A stretch of DNA of 64,000 nt from Leptospiraceae bacterium (GTDB taxonomy: Bacteria > Spirochaetota > Leptospiria > Leptospirales > Leptospiraceae): positions 344,001-408,000 of the forward strand of contig JABTUZ010000002.1 in assembly GCA_015075105.1 (NCBI GenBank), written 5' to 3'. Made by a program: the position numbers and the translations under genes. Positions 24,951-33,973 of the stretch are shown piece after piece. Under the pieces are notes generated by a model, which made no database searches, was not told the DNA's origin, and saw nothing but the letters and a program-made list of their open reading frames with translations. Within the stretch, counting starts at the first letter, position 1. Every line of letters starts with the position of its first letter.

Positions 24951-25814
24951 ATGAAAATAGCTCTATTTGGTGATATTCACGGATTTTGGAATAACTTCGA
25001 TGTAAAATCAATTAATGAGTCAGATTATGATCTTGTATTATTTACCGGTGACTTGAAAGGATTTTTACCTCGCGATGAAAAAAGAGTTTCAAAAAATATT
25101 TCACAAATAAAGAAAAAATCCTTCATCGTCCCTGGAAATTGGGATAGTTCAAACCTTTTACAACTCATTGGTGAGATTCGACAAAATCAATATCTCATTC
25201 GAGTAGGCTCTTTTGGACAAAATAAAAGATTTAAACAATGGGAAAAGACGTTAGGCGAAATCCAAGTGGCAGGCTACTCATCTCATTCTATTGGAGAACC
25301 TCAAGACTCACTCTGCCTAATTGCCGGAAGACCATTTTCAATGGGGGGAAATCTTAGCTTTAGCAGATTTCTAAAAGAAAATTACAACGTATCCAATATG
25401 TCTGACTCAGAAAATAAATTAAAACAAATTATCGATACTATAAAAGAAGATAAAATAATTTTTCTATCCCATAATGGGGCATCCGGATTAGGAGTAAAAC
25501 AATCGGATATTTATGGTTGTGATTTTAAAAAAGAAGGAGGAGATTGGGGGGATGTAGATTTGCACAATGCCATAAAATACGCAACCTCAAAAAATAAAAA
25601 AGTTTTAGGGGTCTTTTCAGGTCACATGCATCACAAAATTTCCAAAACAGATAACAGAATATGGAGTCTAAAAAAAGACAATATTTTATACATAAATGCA
25701 GCAAAAGTTCCAAGAATTTTTAAAAATAATAAAGAATTCTTTCACCACCATGTAAAAATTATAATAGAAGGTAACGAAATCCAAGCAGAAGAAATCCTAT
25801 GGAAAAGAGACTAA
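24951..25814 (+). CDS. Metallophosphoesterase (calcineurin-like)
   Basis: 287 residues. Metal-binding motifs run in order: GDIHG (7-11), FTGDLKG near 31-37, PGNWDS near 61, SHNGASGLG near 175 and FSGHMHHK near 225. The architecture resembles the TIGR04168 phosphoesterase group. The substrate is unknown: nucleotide, protein or lipid phosphates are all known in the superfamily. It directly follows cutA. Confidence 0.85.
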   Translation: MKIALFGDIHGFWNNFDVKSINESDYDLVLFTGDLKGFLPRDEKRVSKNISQIKKKSFIVPGNWDSSNLLQLIGEIRQNQYLIRVGSFGQNKRFKQWEKTLGEIQVAGYSSHSIGEPQDSLCLIAGRPFSMGGNLSFSRFLKENYNVSNMSDSENKLKQIIDTIKEDKIIFLSHNGASGLGVKQSDIYGCDFKKEGGDWGDVDLHNAIKYATSKNKKVLGVFSGHMHHKISKTDNRIWSLKKDNILYINAAKVPRIFKNNKEFFHHHVKIIIEGNEIQAEEILWKRD

Positions 25815-25901
25815 ACTCAACCTACCCTTTTTTGTTTCCAATCATAAAATTCGTTCTTGATATTTTAACGAAATATAGATAATTTGAATTCAAATCAATG
25901 A

Positions 25902-26693
25902 GTGAGCAATTTTTTGTCAGATAAAACATTTATTCAAATAGAGAACAATATTGCTCTACTATATCTAAACTCTCCTGAAAATCGGAACGCAATATCCAGA
26001 TCCCTTTTGAATTCTTTCGACTTATCCCTAGATAATATAACTTCAAATAAAAATATTCGAGTTTTAATAATTACAAGCTCAAACGATAAAGCATTTTGTG
26101 CAGGTGCTGATTTAAAAGAAAGAGCACTAATGACAGAGAATGATATAATTCAATTTCTAGATAATATGAAAAAATTATTTCTAAAGTTAGAAAATTTTCC
26201 AATCCCTACAATTGCTGCCATCAACGGAGATGCTTATGGTGGTGGATTGGAAATGGCTCTTTCTTGTGATATTCGCATAATTTCTGAACACGCAAAAATT
26301 GGATTAACCGAAACTAAACTTGGAATTATTCCCGGAGCCGGAGGAACTCAAAGACTCACAAGGATCATCGGCGAATCTAAAACCAAAGAATTAATATTTA
26401 CAGCTAGAAGAATAAATTCTATTGATGCCGAAAAATTTGGAATAGTCAATTACGCTTATTCAAAAGATTCTATGTTAGAGAAAAGTATTTTATTAGCAAA
26501 AGAGATTTCTACCTCTGCACCTATTGCAGTTAGTCTTGCAAAACTTGCTATCACAGAGGGCATCGGAAATACTATCGTTGAGGCACTTGATATTGAACGA
26601 AAATATTATTTGAAGACTTTAGATACAAAAGATAGAAAAGAAGCTTTAGTAGCATTTAAGGAAAAGAGAGAGCCTATTTTTAAAGGTGAATGA
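25902..26693 (+). CDS. Enoyl-CoA hydratase/isomerase
   Basis: 263 residues. The crotonase landmarks are present: SSNDKAFCAGADLKER, the oxyanion segment GDAYGGGLEMALSCDIR, and ETKLGIIPGAGGTQRLTRIIG with the two catalytic Glu positions. It should hydrate enoyl-CoA in beta-oxidation or a related route. GTG 25902 is not preceded by a clear ribosome site, so the exact start is uncertain (TTG 25914 is the alternative). It precedes dcd by one base. Confidence 0.9.
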   Translation: MSNFLSDKTFIQIENNIALLYLNSPENRNAISRSLLNSFDLSLDNITSNKNIRVLIITSSNDKAFCAGADLKERALMTENDIIQFLDNMKKLFLKLENFPIPTIAAINGDAYGGGLEMALSCDIRIISEHAKIGLTETKLGIIPGAGGTQRLTRIIGESKTKELIFTARRINSIDAEKFGIVNYAYSKDSMLEKSILLAKEISTSAPIAVSLAKLAITEGIGNTIVEALDIERKYYLKTLDTKDRKEALVAFKEKREPIFKGE

Positions 26694-26694
26694 T

Positions 26695-27213
26695 ATGATA
26701 CTGACAGGGAATGAAATTCAAAAACGATCAGGAACAGATATAATTATTGAGCCTTGGGATAATTCACTTATAAACCCAAACTCATACAACTTGAGACTGC
26801 ATAATGAAATGCTGGTTTACAACCATTTTCCTTTAGATATGAAAAAGCCAAATTTGGCTGATCGAATTATTATCCCGGAAACTGGATTTATATTGGAACC
26901 GGGGAAACTTTACCTCGGAAGGACTTTGGAATATACTGAAACCCATAATCTAGTCCCAATGCTCGAAGGACGTTCATCTATCGGAAGATTGGGGATGTTC
27001 GTTCACATTACTGCTGGTTTTGGAGATGTTGGATTTAAAGGATATTGGACTCTTGAAATTTCAGTGATCCATCCACTCATCGTATATCCTAACGTCCAGA
27101 TCTGTCAAATTTTTTACCATACAATTGAAGGCGAAATTGTAGAATATAAATCAGGAAAGTACCAAGCGAATCAAGGAATTCAACCTTCTCTACTATACAA
27201 AGATTTTCATTAA
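26695..27213 (+). CDS. dcd: dCTP deaminase
   Basis: 172 residues from ATG 26695, with AAAGGTGA six bases upstream, giving the usual MILTG start; GTG 26686 is the other option. The signature EGRSSIGRLGMFVHITAGFG carries the catalytic and hexamer residues, with DVGFKGYWTLE after it. It makes dUTP from dCTP for thymidylate synthesis. The CoA hydratase gene upstream is likely unrelated in function. Confidence 0.93.
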   Translation: MILTGNEIQKRSGTDIIIEPWDNSLINPNSYNLRLHNEMLVYNHFPLDMKKPNLADRIIIPETGFILEPGKLYLGRTLEYTETHNLVPMLEGRSSIGRLGMFVHITAGFGDVGFKGYWTLEISVIHPLIVYPNVQICQIFYHTIEGEIVEYKSGKYQANQGIQPSLLYKDFH

Positions 27214-27220
27214 AAAAATA

Positions 27221-27712
27221 TTATGTTTTTTTTGATTTTTGTGAAGACGCAGCTTTTAAAATAAACTCATTTTTATCCTGCAAATTATCGTGGATAATTT
27301 TATCTAACTTTGAAAATAATGATCGAAGTATATCATTCGCAATTTCTAACTTAATCTTGGAGCTTCTGATTTCAGAAACCCTAAGAAGAAGCTCTCTCCC
27401 TTCAGCAGTGCTAATAATTGAATCAAAATTTGAATAACTTTTCGAAATTGCTTCTTCTTTATTCTCATTTAAAAAGAAAGAAGAGTTGAGATTGTAAAAT
27501 TTACAAAATAACAAAAATAGATGTGTTTGGATTTTACTTTCAGCACGCTCAATTTTTCCCAATAAATTTGGATTAATTTTCACAGAATATTTCTTAAAAA
27601 TCAAATCGCAAATTTGATTCAATGTATAGCCCTTGTCTTCTCTAAGAAAACGAAGTTTAAATCCTATAGCTCTATAAATTTCTTTAGTTAAAAATACTTC
27701 TTTTGAACTCAT
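27221..27712 (-). CDS. XRE-family helix-turn-helix regulator
   Basis: 163 residues. The N-terminal domain has GFKLRFLREDKGYTLNQICD and NLLGKIERAESK, an HTH_3-like pattern with an extended recognition region. The C-terminal half is helical (NFDSIISTAEGRELLLRVSE and ANDILRSLFSKLDK) and could sense or dimerise. Convergent with dcd. No target visible; likely a phage- or TA-type repressor or a local regulator. Confidence 0.75.
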   Translation of the reverse strand: MSSKEVFLTKEIYRAIGFKLRFLREDKGYTLNQICDLIFKKYSVKINPNLLGKIERAESKIQTHLFLLFCKFYNLNSSFFLNENKEEAISKSYSNFDSIISTAEGRELLLRVSEIRSSKIKLEIANDILRSLFSKLDKIIHDNLQDKNEFILKAASSQKSKKT

Positions 27713-27874
27713 TATCTTTACACATATTACGCTTAATTTGCAAAACTATGAATTAAAATCTTTCAATTTTATCCTAGATTGAAACTATGGTGGATGAAAT
27801 GGCAAAAAAATATTTAAAATAAGTAATTATATTACTCTAAGAATAATAAAAGTCATGAAATACATGGAGACGTT

Positions 27875-28657
27875 ATGAATTACAATAGAGAAATCCTGCA
27901 ACTCGATAAAGGCAAAGCTGAAATTATAAAGTTTCAAACAAATGAACAAAACTCACTTACCAAACAAAATATGGAAGAATTACAAAATATCCTCAAAGAC
28001 ATCCAAGAAAATGACCAAATCAAAGGAGTTATACTAACTTCCGACAATCCAAAATTTTTTTGCAACGGACTTGACGGTGATACGCTTTTGTCAACCACCG
28101 GTGAAGAGCTTTTAGGGCATGTTGGAGGAATTTGTATTTTATTTGGACACCTTCTTAGATTCGATAAGCCACTTATTACTGAGGTGACAGGACACGCGAT
28201 GGGAGGAGGCGCAGTGATCACAAGTGCAAGCGACTACAGATATATGCTAACAACAGGATGTAGAATTGCTTTCACAGAAGTTTTAGTCGGACTTCCACTT
28301 CCGGCTATGTTTATAGCAAGGATTCAAGAAACAGTGAATCCGATTAAAGTAACTGAAATATGTCTCGAAGCCGCCAACTATAAAGGGAAAGAAGCAAAAG
28401 AAGTGGGGATGATTGATGAAGTTGCAGACTCGAAAGAAGATTTAAGAAAGTTATCCATAAAAAAATTGGAGACTCTTTTTCGTCTTCCAATTCTTGCGAT
28501 CAGGCAAACGAAGCAAAATGTGAATAAAAAATCTCTGTTTCATTATGAAGAATATCTTGAAGAAACTAAAAAAAGTTTTCAAGCACCCGGTGTAATCGAA
28601 AATTTAAAAGAAGGTATGCTTGCTATTAAAGAAAAACGAAGACCTAACTTCAAATAA
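27875..28657 (+). CDS. Enoyl-CoA hydratase/isomerase family protein
   Basis: 260 residues from ATG 27875, with GGAG in front. Crotonase features: SDNPKFFCNGLDGDTL, TGHAMGGGAVITSASDYR and a C-terminal helix region ending EKRRPNFK. The first oxyanion segment is normal, but the glutamate positions of true hydratases are not obvious in FTEVLVGLPLPAMF, so isomerase or another crotonase reaction is possible. Its stop codon abuts the dispersed repeat at 28658. Confidence 0.85.
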   Translation: MNYNREILQLDKGKAEIIKFQTNEQNSLTKQNMEELQNILKDIQENDQIKGVILTSDNPKFFCNGLDGDTLLSTTGEELLGHVGGICILFGHLLRFDKPLITEVTGHAMGGGAVITSASDYRYMLTTGCRIAFTEVLVGLPLPAMFIARIQETVNPIKVTEICLEAANYKGKEAKEVGMIDEVADSKEDLRKLSIKKLETLFRLPILAIRQTKQNVNKKSLFHYEEYLEETKKSFQAPGVIENLKEGMLAIKEKRRPNFK

Positions 28658-28850
28658 AATGTGGGAACTCCAATTCAGAGGACTGATGTCTGAGGTCTGA
28701 AGACTGAAATTGTGGAGTTGGAAATTTTTTTCGTATAGGTTTATCTTTTTGGATGAGGTTTTAAGCTTTCGCTTTTAGTACAAAACCTGCACTTTTCACG
28801 CAATAATGTGGGAACTCCACTTATTCAGGGGATTACGCTTTTAATACAAA
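28658..28850. repeat. Dispersed repeat, locus 3
   Basis: Begins inside a unit (AATGTGGGAACTCCAATTCA), immediately after the stop codon of the CoA-hydratase gene, and runs through GTGGAGTTGGAA and ATGAGGTTTTAAGC to a second TGTGGGAACTCCAC. Then about 150 A/T-rich bases resembling 3100-3250 lead to the intact DUF1564 gene. The same order, repeat then DUF1564, is seen at 2814-3504. Confidence 0.8.
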
Positions 28851-29004
28851 TTTAGAACCTTTTGTGTAATAACAAAAAAAAATTTTAAAAAACGATAAAA
28901 TTTTTTTTCCTAAAGCAAACTATTTTTACCTTATATCAAGGGCAGGAGATAGTAGGTGGGAATCAGGAATAGAGGAAAGTAAATTTTTGTATTAGGAGAA
29001 AGTC

Positions 29005-29466
29005 ATGAATCCTGAAAAATTTGAGCGGACACAATCGAGTTTGTTGATACCAGAAAAATATATGGATGAGTTTAATCGTAGGACAGAAAATATTTCAAGA
29101 GAGGATTATTTGCACGAGTTGTTAGAGAGGTACAGGAACGTATTATTATGGAGAACTTTTGAGAAATTGGATTGTGTGAAGACAAAATATCAAGAAGAAG
29201 GGCAGAATTTGCAAAAGAAGAATTTTCGCCCAGAGAATGCAGATTGGATCGAGCTTGGCGAGTTTGCTCAATGGCTTGGTATTTCTCGAACGGCTCTTTT
29301 TACTCTTCTTTTGTTGCTTGACATTGCCGGATGGGACATAATCATCCCTGCCAAGTTCTATGATTTTGGAGTTCCACCCAAGGTTAGTTCTATTGCGGTA
29401 GGAGTTTACCTCTCCAAGAGAAAAACTATCCGCTATAACAGGCTAATACTACATAAACAAAGATAA
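29005..29466 (+). CDS. DUF1564 protein (intact copy)
   Basis: 153 residues from ATG 29005 behind AGGAGAAAG. The family is, as far as I recall, Leptospira-specific, multi-copy and of unknown function. Visible features are TQSSLLIPEKYMDEFNRRT at the N-terminus, QNLQKKNFRPENADWIELG in the middle and a hydrophobic helix LFTLLLLLDIAGW near 110. The basic helical N-terminal half could bind nucleic acid. Two broken copies are at 1229 and 3254, and the repeat element sits just upstream here and at the 3254 copy. Confidence 0.75.
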   Translation: MNPEKFERTQSSLLIPEKYMDEFNRRTENISREDYLHELLERYRNVLLWRTFEKLDCVKTKYQEEGQNLQKKNFRPENADWIELGEFAQWLGISRTALFTLLLLLDIAGWDIIIPAKFYDFGVPPKVSSIAVGVYLSKRKTIRYNRLILHKQR

Positions 29467-29536
29467 ACAGAAAAAACTGAGAAACAAACACTCAAAAAAT
29501 AAAGCCAACTAATAAATGGTAGGGATTGTTCTATGC

Positions 29537-29959
29537 CTACGAATCAATTGGCTCATCTTCAAACAAAATTTCGTTCATTAAATCTTTAGGGGAAACAATC
29601 CCGACTAATTGATTCTTTTCATTTACGACCACTATAGAAGCTACATTATGATCATTCATTAAGTTTGCGGCATCATAAGCATTGGATTCTGGATGAACAG
29701 TGATAAGTCGTCTCTTGGAAATTGTGTCTCTAAGTTTTTTAGAAAGAGTTTTTGAATCTGCATTCAAAGCAAAGCTTAGAAAATCTGAAGTAGAAATGAT
29801 GCTTTGAGGCAAATTATTCTCATCAATAATCACAATATGATGAATATTTTTAGCACTCATCTTCCTTGCTACATCATTCCAAGAATGATCTAAATTAGCA
29901 GTATAAACTGTATCAGTCATTACATCGCTCACTTTTAATTCTTTCAATCGCTTATCCAT
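29537..29959 (-). CDS. CBS-domain pair protein
   Basis: 140 residues, two CBS motifs: VSDVMTDTVYTANLDHSWND with HHIVIIDENNLPQSIIS in the first, ITVHPESNAYDAANLMNDH and ASIVVVNEKNQLVGIVSP in the second. CBS pairs bind adenine nucleotides and act as sensors, here without another domain. AGGAGG precedes the ATG. Downstream of the Lep-like gene on the same strand, ten bases apart. Confidence 0.9.
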   Translation of the reverse strand: MDKRLKELKVSDVMTDTVYTANLDHSWNDVARKMSAKNIHHIVIIDENNLPQSIISTSDFLSFALNADSKTLSKKLRDTISKRRLITVHPESNAYDAANLMNDHNVASIVVVNEKNQLVGIVSPKDLMNEILFEDEPIDS

Positions 29960-29968
29960 AGGTCCTCC

Positions 29969-30262
29969 TTATTTCAACTCACCTTCATTTTTTTTACATT
30001 GACTCAATTCAAAAAAACTTGTTGCTTTCATTTCACATTCAATTTGCTTTCTGGACTTAGACTTCATGCAAGAATCAATATTCGCACCTGAAAGTTTAGG
30101 ATTTAAAATAGAACGAAGGATTAGAGCTTTTTCTTCTTCAGGAATTTTAGGATCATCTGCAATAATTTTTACAATGTGCATGTGAACATTGATACATTCT
30201 TTTTCGGTAGGAGTGGATTTCTTACAATTTAGATTTATAAATAAAAATCCGATACAATATAT
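29969..30262 (-). CDS. lep: Lep-like small Cys-rich lipoprotein downstream of lipL41 (start unresolved)
   Basis: Position right after lipL41 and the C-terminal Cys pattern (DSCMKSKSRKQIEC, then ELSQCKK) match Lep, the small partner needed for stable LipL41 in Leptospira, and the related TIGR04454 lipoproteins. In frame the sequence runs back through ECINVHMHI, to NLNCKKSTPTEKE, to a hydrophobic GFLFINLNC lipobox (Cys codon at 30224-30226). No ATG, GTG or TTG lies in frame between the terminator and the first ATG at 30181, which would miss the signal peptide. Either a rare start codon is used or the gene is damaged. The interval from ATA 30262 is given as the maximum. Confidence 0.5.
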   Translation of the reverse strand: MYCIGFLFINLNCKKSTPTEKECINVHMHIVKIIADDPKIPEEEKALILRSILNPKLSGANIDSCMKSKSRKQIECEMKATSFFELSQCKKNEGELK

Positions 30263-30263
30263 G

Positions 30264-30295
30264 AAAAAAAAGCCGGAAGAAATTCCTCCGGCTTT
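30264..30295 (-). terminator. Rho-independent terminator after lipL41
   Basis: On the minus strand AAAGCCGGAGGAA pairs with TTCCGGCTTT, a stem of at least 9 bp, followed by eight T. It lies 27 bases past the lipL41 stop and inside the leader of the Lep-like frame; it could attenuate rather than block lep transcription. Confidence 0.85.
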
Positions 30296-30321
30296 ATATT
30301 TGTCAAATTTGAAAAGTTTAA

Positions 30322-31368
30322 TTACTTATCACCTTGATCAACTGCTGCAGTAGCTTCTACTCTTTTTCTCATTTCTCTAAAGTAGTTTTTATCGCCACCT
30401 TTTACGTTCATTGCTTTTTCAAAATTTTTGATCGCATTGTCGTAATCACCGATTGAAAAATAATAAGCTGCCATGTTGCTAAGTGCTCCAGGACTTTTTC
30501 CACCAGCTTTTTGATCAGCTTTTTTCCACTGTTCAAATGCTTTTTTCATGCTTGGAGTCTCACCAGATGCTTCTTCGTAGCCTTCTTGTAATAATGAAGC
30601 AACTTCTTCATTATCATCTTTTACAAAAATTTTAATTTTTGCGGTTTTTACTTGTGGAGATAGTCTTTCTTTGATTTGTGCTGATGCGTCATCCAATGCT
30701 TCACCGAATGCTTCAAGAACTCCCGGACAACCGGTATCTCCTACAGAAGCAAAATGTTTATAAGGCTTTGATACTACAGATTTCATAGTAGCGCCTGTCT
30801 CAACATTGATAAGTGTAGCATCAAGCGGAATAAGAACTGCTCTATACCCTGTTAGTTTAGAAACTGCTTCATTATTGTTTCCACCGGTAGCAATACTTAC
30901 AGCTTTCAATGCGGCTGCAGCTGCATCAAATTTTGTTTCTTGTCCACAGCTTGTATATGGTTTTTGATAACCGATAAAAAGGAACATTTCAGCATTCAGT
31001 AATTTACCAAGTTTTGCTTGTCCTTTTGTTAGACCTGTAAGGGTAAACATCTGCTCATTTGCAATGTCAGCACGCTTACTTACGTCGATTAATTTGTAGT
31101 AGCCTTCTTTGTCGAAAGCTTCAAACACCTTACTTGGCATTTGATCTACAAAGCTTGATTCACCAAAAATCTGGTGCCACAAACCTTTTTCAGGTTTTTG
31201 AACAACTAAACCAACTTGTCTGTTTACTCCGACAAATTTTTGTAATTGTCTTCCTTCTTTTGATTTTGGGAAAACTGGATATTCCACATCTATTGTTTCT
31301 GCACAACTTGCTAATAAAGCTATAGCCACAAAAGATAGAAGTAATTTTACGTTTTTTTCTAATTTCAT
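30322..31368 (-). CDS. lipL41: Outer-membrane lipoprotein LipL41
   Basis: 348 residues, close to LipL41 of pathogenic Leptospira as I recall it: a lipobox LLASC with Cys22, then [48 protein letters not shown] and [13 protein letters not shown], and a TPR-like end ([20 protein letters not shown]). LipL41 is an abundant, immunogenic surface or periplasmic-facing lipoprotein, and its stability depends on Lep. The physiological role is still open. It is the best organism marker in the window. Confidence 0.93.
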   Translation of the reverse strand: MKLEKNVKLLLSFVAIALLASCAETIDVEYPVFPKSKEGRQLQKFVGVNRQVGLVVQKPEKGLWHQIFGESSFVDQMPSKVFEAFDKEGYYKLIDVSKRADIANEQMFTLTGLTKGQAKLGKLLNAEMFLFIGYQKPYTSCGQETKFDAAAAALKAVSIATGGNNNEAVSKLTGYRAVLIPLDATLINVETGATMKSVVSKPYKHFASVGDTGCPGVLEAFGEALDDASAQIKERLSPQVKTAKIKIFVKDDNEEVASLLQEGYEEASGETPSMKKAFEQWKKADQKAGGKSPGALSNMAAYYFSIGDYDNAIKNFEKAMNVKGGDKNYFREMRKRVEATAAVDQGDK

Positions 31369-31502
31369 AGTTTTACCGTCTGATTCCTCTCTAAAAATTT
31401 AACTGAATGTATTAATTTGAATTTAAAACAACTCTGTCAAATTATTTTTTTAATTTTTTCTGATTTCTTTATTAAAGAAAAGTATTTTAATTTCGTTGAT
31501 TT

Positions 31503-32705
31503 TTATACTCTTTCTGTATTCCAAGAATAAAAATATAGAAGCTCCCCATCTCTTAAATCGAATTTTTCTTTAGGGTGACACGCAATTCCATCAGATTTTG
31601 CAGCAGCAATGATATCACCACTTCCATGAAACTCTACCAAAGAAAGACCAGTTTTTATTCCGGTAGAATTCAATTTTACAGGAAAAAATTCAGTGAGATT
31701 GTGCTTTTTTCTTCTCTCGCCCAGAAAAGGGATTTTTAAGGGGAGATACTCCGAACTCTGAAATAATTTATACAGAAAAGGCTCAATAAATATTTTAAAT
31801 GCGACTTGAACAGCAAACGGATTTCCCGGTAACGCAAATACAATTTGTTTATTTTGCCCTACTCCAAACCAAAAAGGCTTACCGGGTTTTACTTCAATTT
31901 TATGAAAAAGGCAGTCCACATTTTTTTCGGCTAAAATTTTTGGGACATAATCAAATTCTCCCATTGAAACTCCGCCTGTTATAAAAATAATTTCAGAATT
32001 TAAGGATTTCTCGATACTTTTAGAAATCTCTTCCGGTATGTCAGGAAGTATTTCTCTTTGAATTGGGGTAATATGAAATTTTTTTAGAAATTCTGTAAGA
32101 GTGTATGAATTAGAATCGCGTATTTGCTCCGGTAGAGGATTTGCATTAATCGGAACAATTTCATTTCCTGTAGAAAGGATCGATACTTTTGGAGGTTGAA
32201 AAACTCGTACTTTGGTTTTCCCGATACTTGCCAATAAAGAAATAGAAACCGGATTGAGTAAGTGTCCTTTTTCCAAAACCGGCGAATCTTTTTTAATATC
32301 CTCGCCTTTTCTTGCAATATTATGAAACGAAGAAATCGAGTCTAACTGAAAATAAACTTCTTCTTTCGATACTACGCTATCTTCAACTTTAATAACCGCA
32401 TCAAAATTATCGGGGACTCTTGCTCCAGTCATAATCTTAACACTGCCCAACTCAGAAAAAACTCTATCTCCTAAATCACCGGCTTGGACAGTTCCGACTA
32501 TCTTGAATTTTTTGCCTTTAGAGTAATGTTTAGAAGATACAGCAAATCCATCCATAGCAGAGCGATTGAATGGTGGATAGTTTCTATCAGAAAAACAATC
32601 TTCCGCTATCACTCTTCCTGATATTTCATCAATAGAGAGTATTTCAGAATTTAATTGAAAGACTTGAGACTGAATAATTTCTTTTGCTTTTTCTATCTCT
32701 ATCAA
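31503..32705 (-). CDS. moeA: Molybdopterin molybdenumtransferase
   Basis: 400 residues, normal MoeA length. Signatures: PPFNRSAMDGFAV (43-55), KIMTGARVPDNFDAVIKVE (90-108), LSTGNEIV near 178, ITGGVSMGEFDYV near 243 and FALPGNPFAVQVAF near 293. MoeA inserts molybdate into adenylated molybdopterin. No other moa/mob genes are in the window. It starts three bases after the preceding activase-related gene, so it is probably in that operon. Confidence 0.93.
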   Translation of the reverse strand: MIEIEKAKEIIQSQVFQLNSEILSIDEISGRVIAEDCFSDRNYPPFNRSAMDGFAVSSKHYSKGKKFKIVGTVQAGDLGDRVFSELGSVKIMTGARVPDNFDAVIKVEDSVVSKEEVYFQLDSISSFHNIARKGEDIKKDSPVLEKGHLLNPVSISLLASIGKTKVRVFQPPKVSILSTGNEIVPINANPLPEQIRDSNSYTLTEFLKKFHITPIQREILPDIPEEISKSIEKSLNSEIIFITGGVSMGEFDYVPKILAEKNVDCLFHKIEVKPGKPFWFGVGQNKQIVFALPGNPFAVQVAFKIFIEPFLYKLFQSSEYLPLKIPFLGERRKKHNLTEFFPVKLNSTGIKTGLSLVEFHGSGDIIAAAKSDGIACHPKEKFDLRDGELLYFYSWNTERV

Positions 32706-32707
32706 CT

Positions 32708-33973
32708 CTAAGACTCTTTGACCAACTCTCTTGCGGTCATTATTAGCATCTGAAGTCGATTTTCAATATTTCCAACACTTATATCAGGATCATAGTCTAA
32801 AGATAAAATTTGAATATTCTGAAATTTCTCTTTAATTGCTTTAATCATTCCTCTACCTGAAATATGATTTGGCAAACATCCAAAAGGCTGAACAATCACA
32901 AAAGACTTGACTCCCTTTTTTATCATGGCTATTATTTCCCCAGGTAAAAGCCAACCTTCTCCTGAATTGAAAGCCTGCTCCATAATTCCTTCTACATTAT
33001 GGCTTAACTCACGAATGTCAGGTTTTGGACTAAAATATATAAAATCTTTTCTTATTTTTTCTACTTTTCGAATATAGTAATTAAATAGAATTCCAAGTAG
33101 ATAAGACGAAATTCTATCCACTAAAGGGTAGGTATTGAATTTGTGTTTTGCGGCTTCTTCCATATTTACGACTTCTTGTCTAAAAAAATCCAATATAGGG
33201 GGGAGCCAAGGCTCCATACCATTTTCTAAAAGATAATTTACTAAGTTATAATTTGCAGTAGGGTGGTAGTTTACTAAAATCTCCCCTACAATACCTACAA
33301 CTGGCTTCTTAACATTTCTATCGTGAGGAATTTTATTAAATGCAACTACGGCTTCTTTCAATACATTCAACATTGGAGACAGACCTTTCTCAAATGCTTT
33401 CATCCCTTTTGTTAAATAATCTTTAAATACCTCTTCTGTTTCTCCCTTTTTTAATTCATAAGGAATAATGCGTTGCCTCATATCGTATAACGCATCTAAA
33501 TAGAGCATTGCTTGAAGAGCATAAATATTGTATCGTATTCCTAACTTAAATCCAGGGTGAACATCTTCAAGGTCTGTTCCGTTTGTAGCGATAGGTATAT
33601 CTTCAAAACCGCTTTCGTCTAACGCCTTTCTGACAAGAACAAAATATTGCAAAGCCCGGCAAGCATTACACTTTTTTGAAAGAGCTACGGCGAGTTTATC
33701 TCTGTCTTCAGTACTATTTTTTAAAGCAAGCAATAGCTCTCCAGTATTCAACTGTGCCGGAAAACATATATCGTTGTGTACATATTTCTTACCAAGCTCA
33801 ACTGCTTCTTCATTTGCAGCAGGCACAATTACCAAATTATAGCCTAACTTTTTTCCGATTGTCTGATTGATTACGGAAAACTCGGGATACAGATTGGGAA
33901 TGATTACCTTTCTTCGTTTTTTATCGGCTTTAGTAAATATGGGTTGTTTTTTTTCTTTAATTTTACTTTGCAT
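32708..33973 (-). CDS. 2-hydroxyacyl-CoA dehydratase-like (activase-associated) protein
   Basis: 421 residues. Features include the Cys-rich VALSKKCNACRALQYF, VHNDICFPAQLNTGELLLAL, PVVGIVGEILVNYHPTANYN, and VIVQPFGCLPNHISGRGMIK, as in HgdB/FldBC-like and DUF2229-linked proteins that carry an iron-sulfur cluster. In many genomes this region is fused to the activase; here it is separate and overlaps the upstream activase gene by 11 bases. The real substrate is unknown. Confidence 0.8.
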   Translation of the reverse strand: MQSKIKEKKQPIFTKADKKRRKVIIPNLYPEFSVINQTIGKKLGYNLVIVPAANEEAVELGKKYVHNDICFPAQLNTGELLLALKNSTEDRDKLAVALSKKCNACRALQYFVLVRKALDESGFEDIPIATNGTDLEDVHPGFKLGIRYNIYALQAMLYLDALYDMRQRIIPYELKKGETEEVFKDYLTKGMKAFEKGLSPMLNVLKEAVVAFNKIPHDRNVKKPVVGIVGEILVNYHPTANYNLVNYLLENGMEPWLPPILDFFRQEVVNMEEAAKHKFNTYPLVDRISSYLLGILFNYYIRKVEKIRKDFIYFSPKPDIRELSHNVEGIMEQAFNSGEGWLLPGEIIAMIKKGVKSFVIVQPFGCLPNHISGRGMIKAIKEKFQNIQILSLDYDPDISVGNIENRLQMLIMTARELVKES

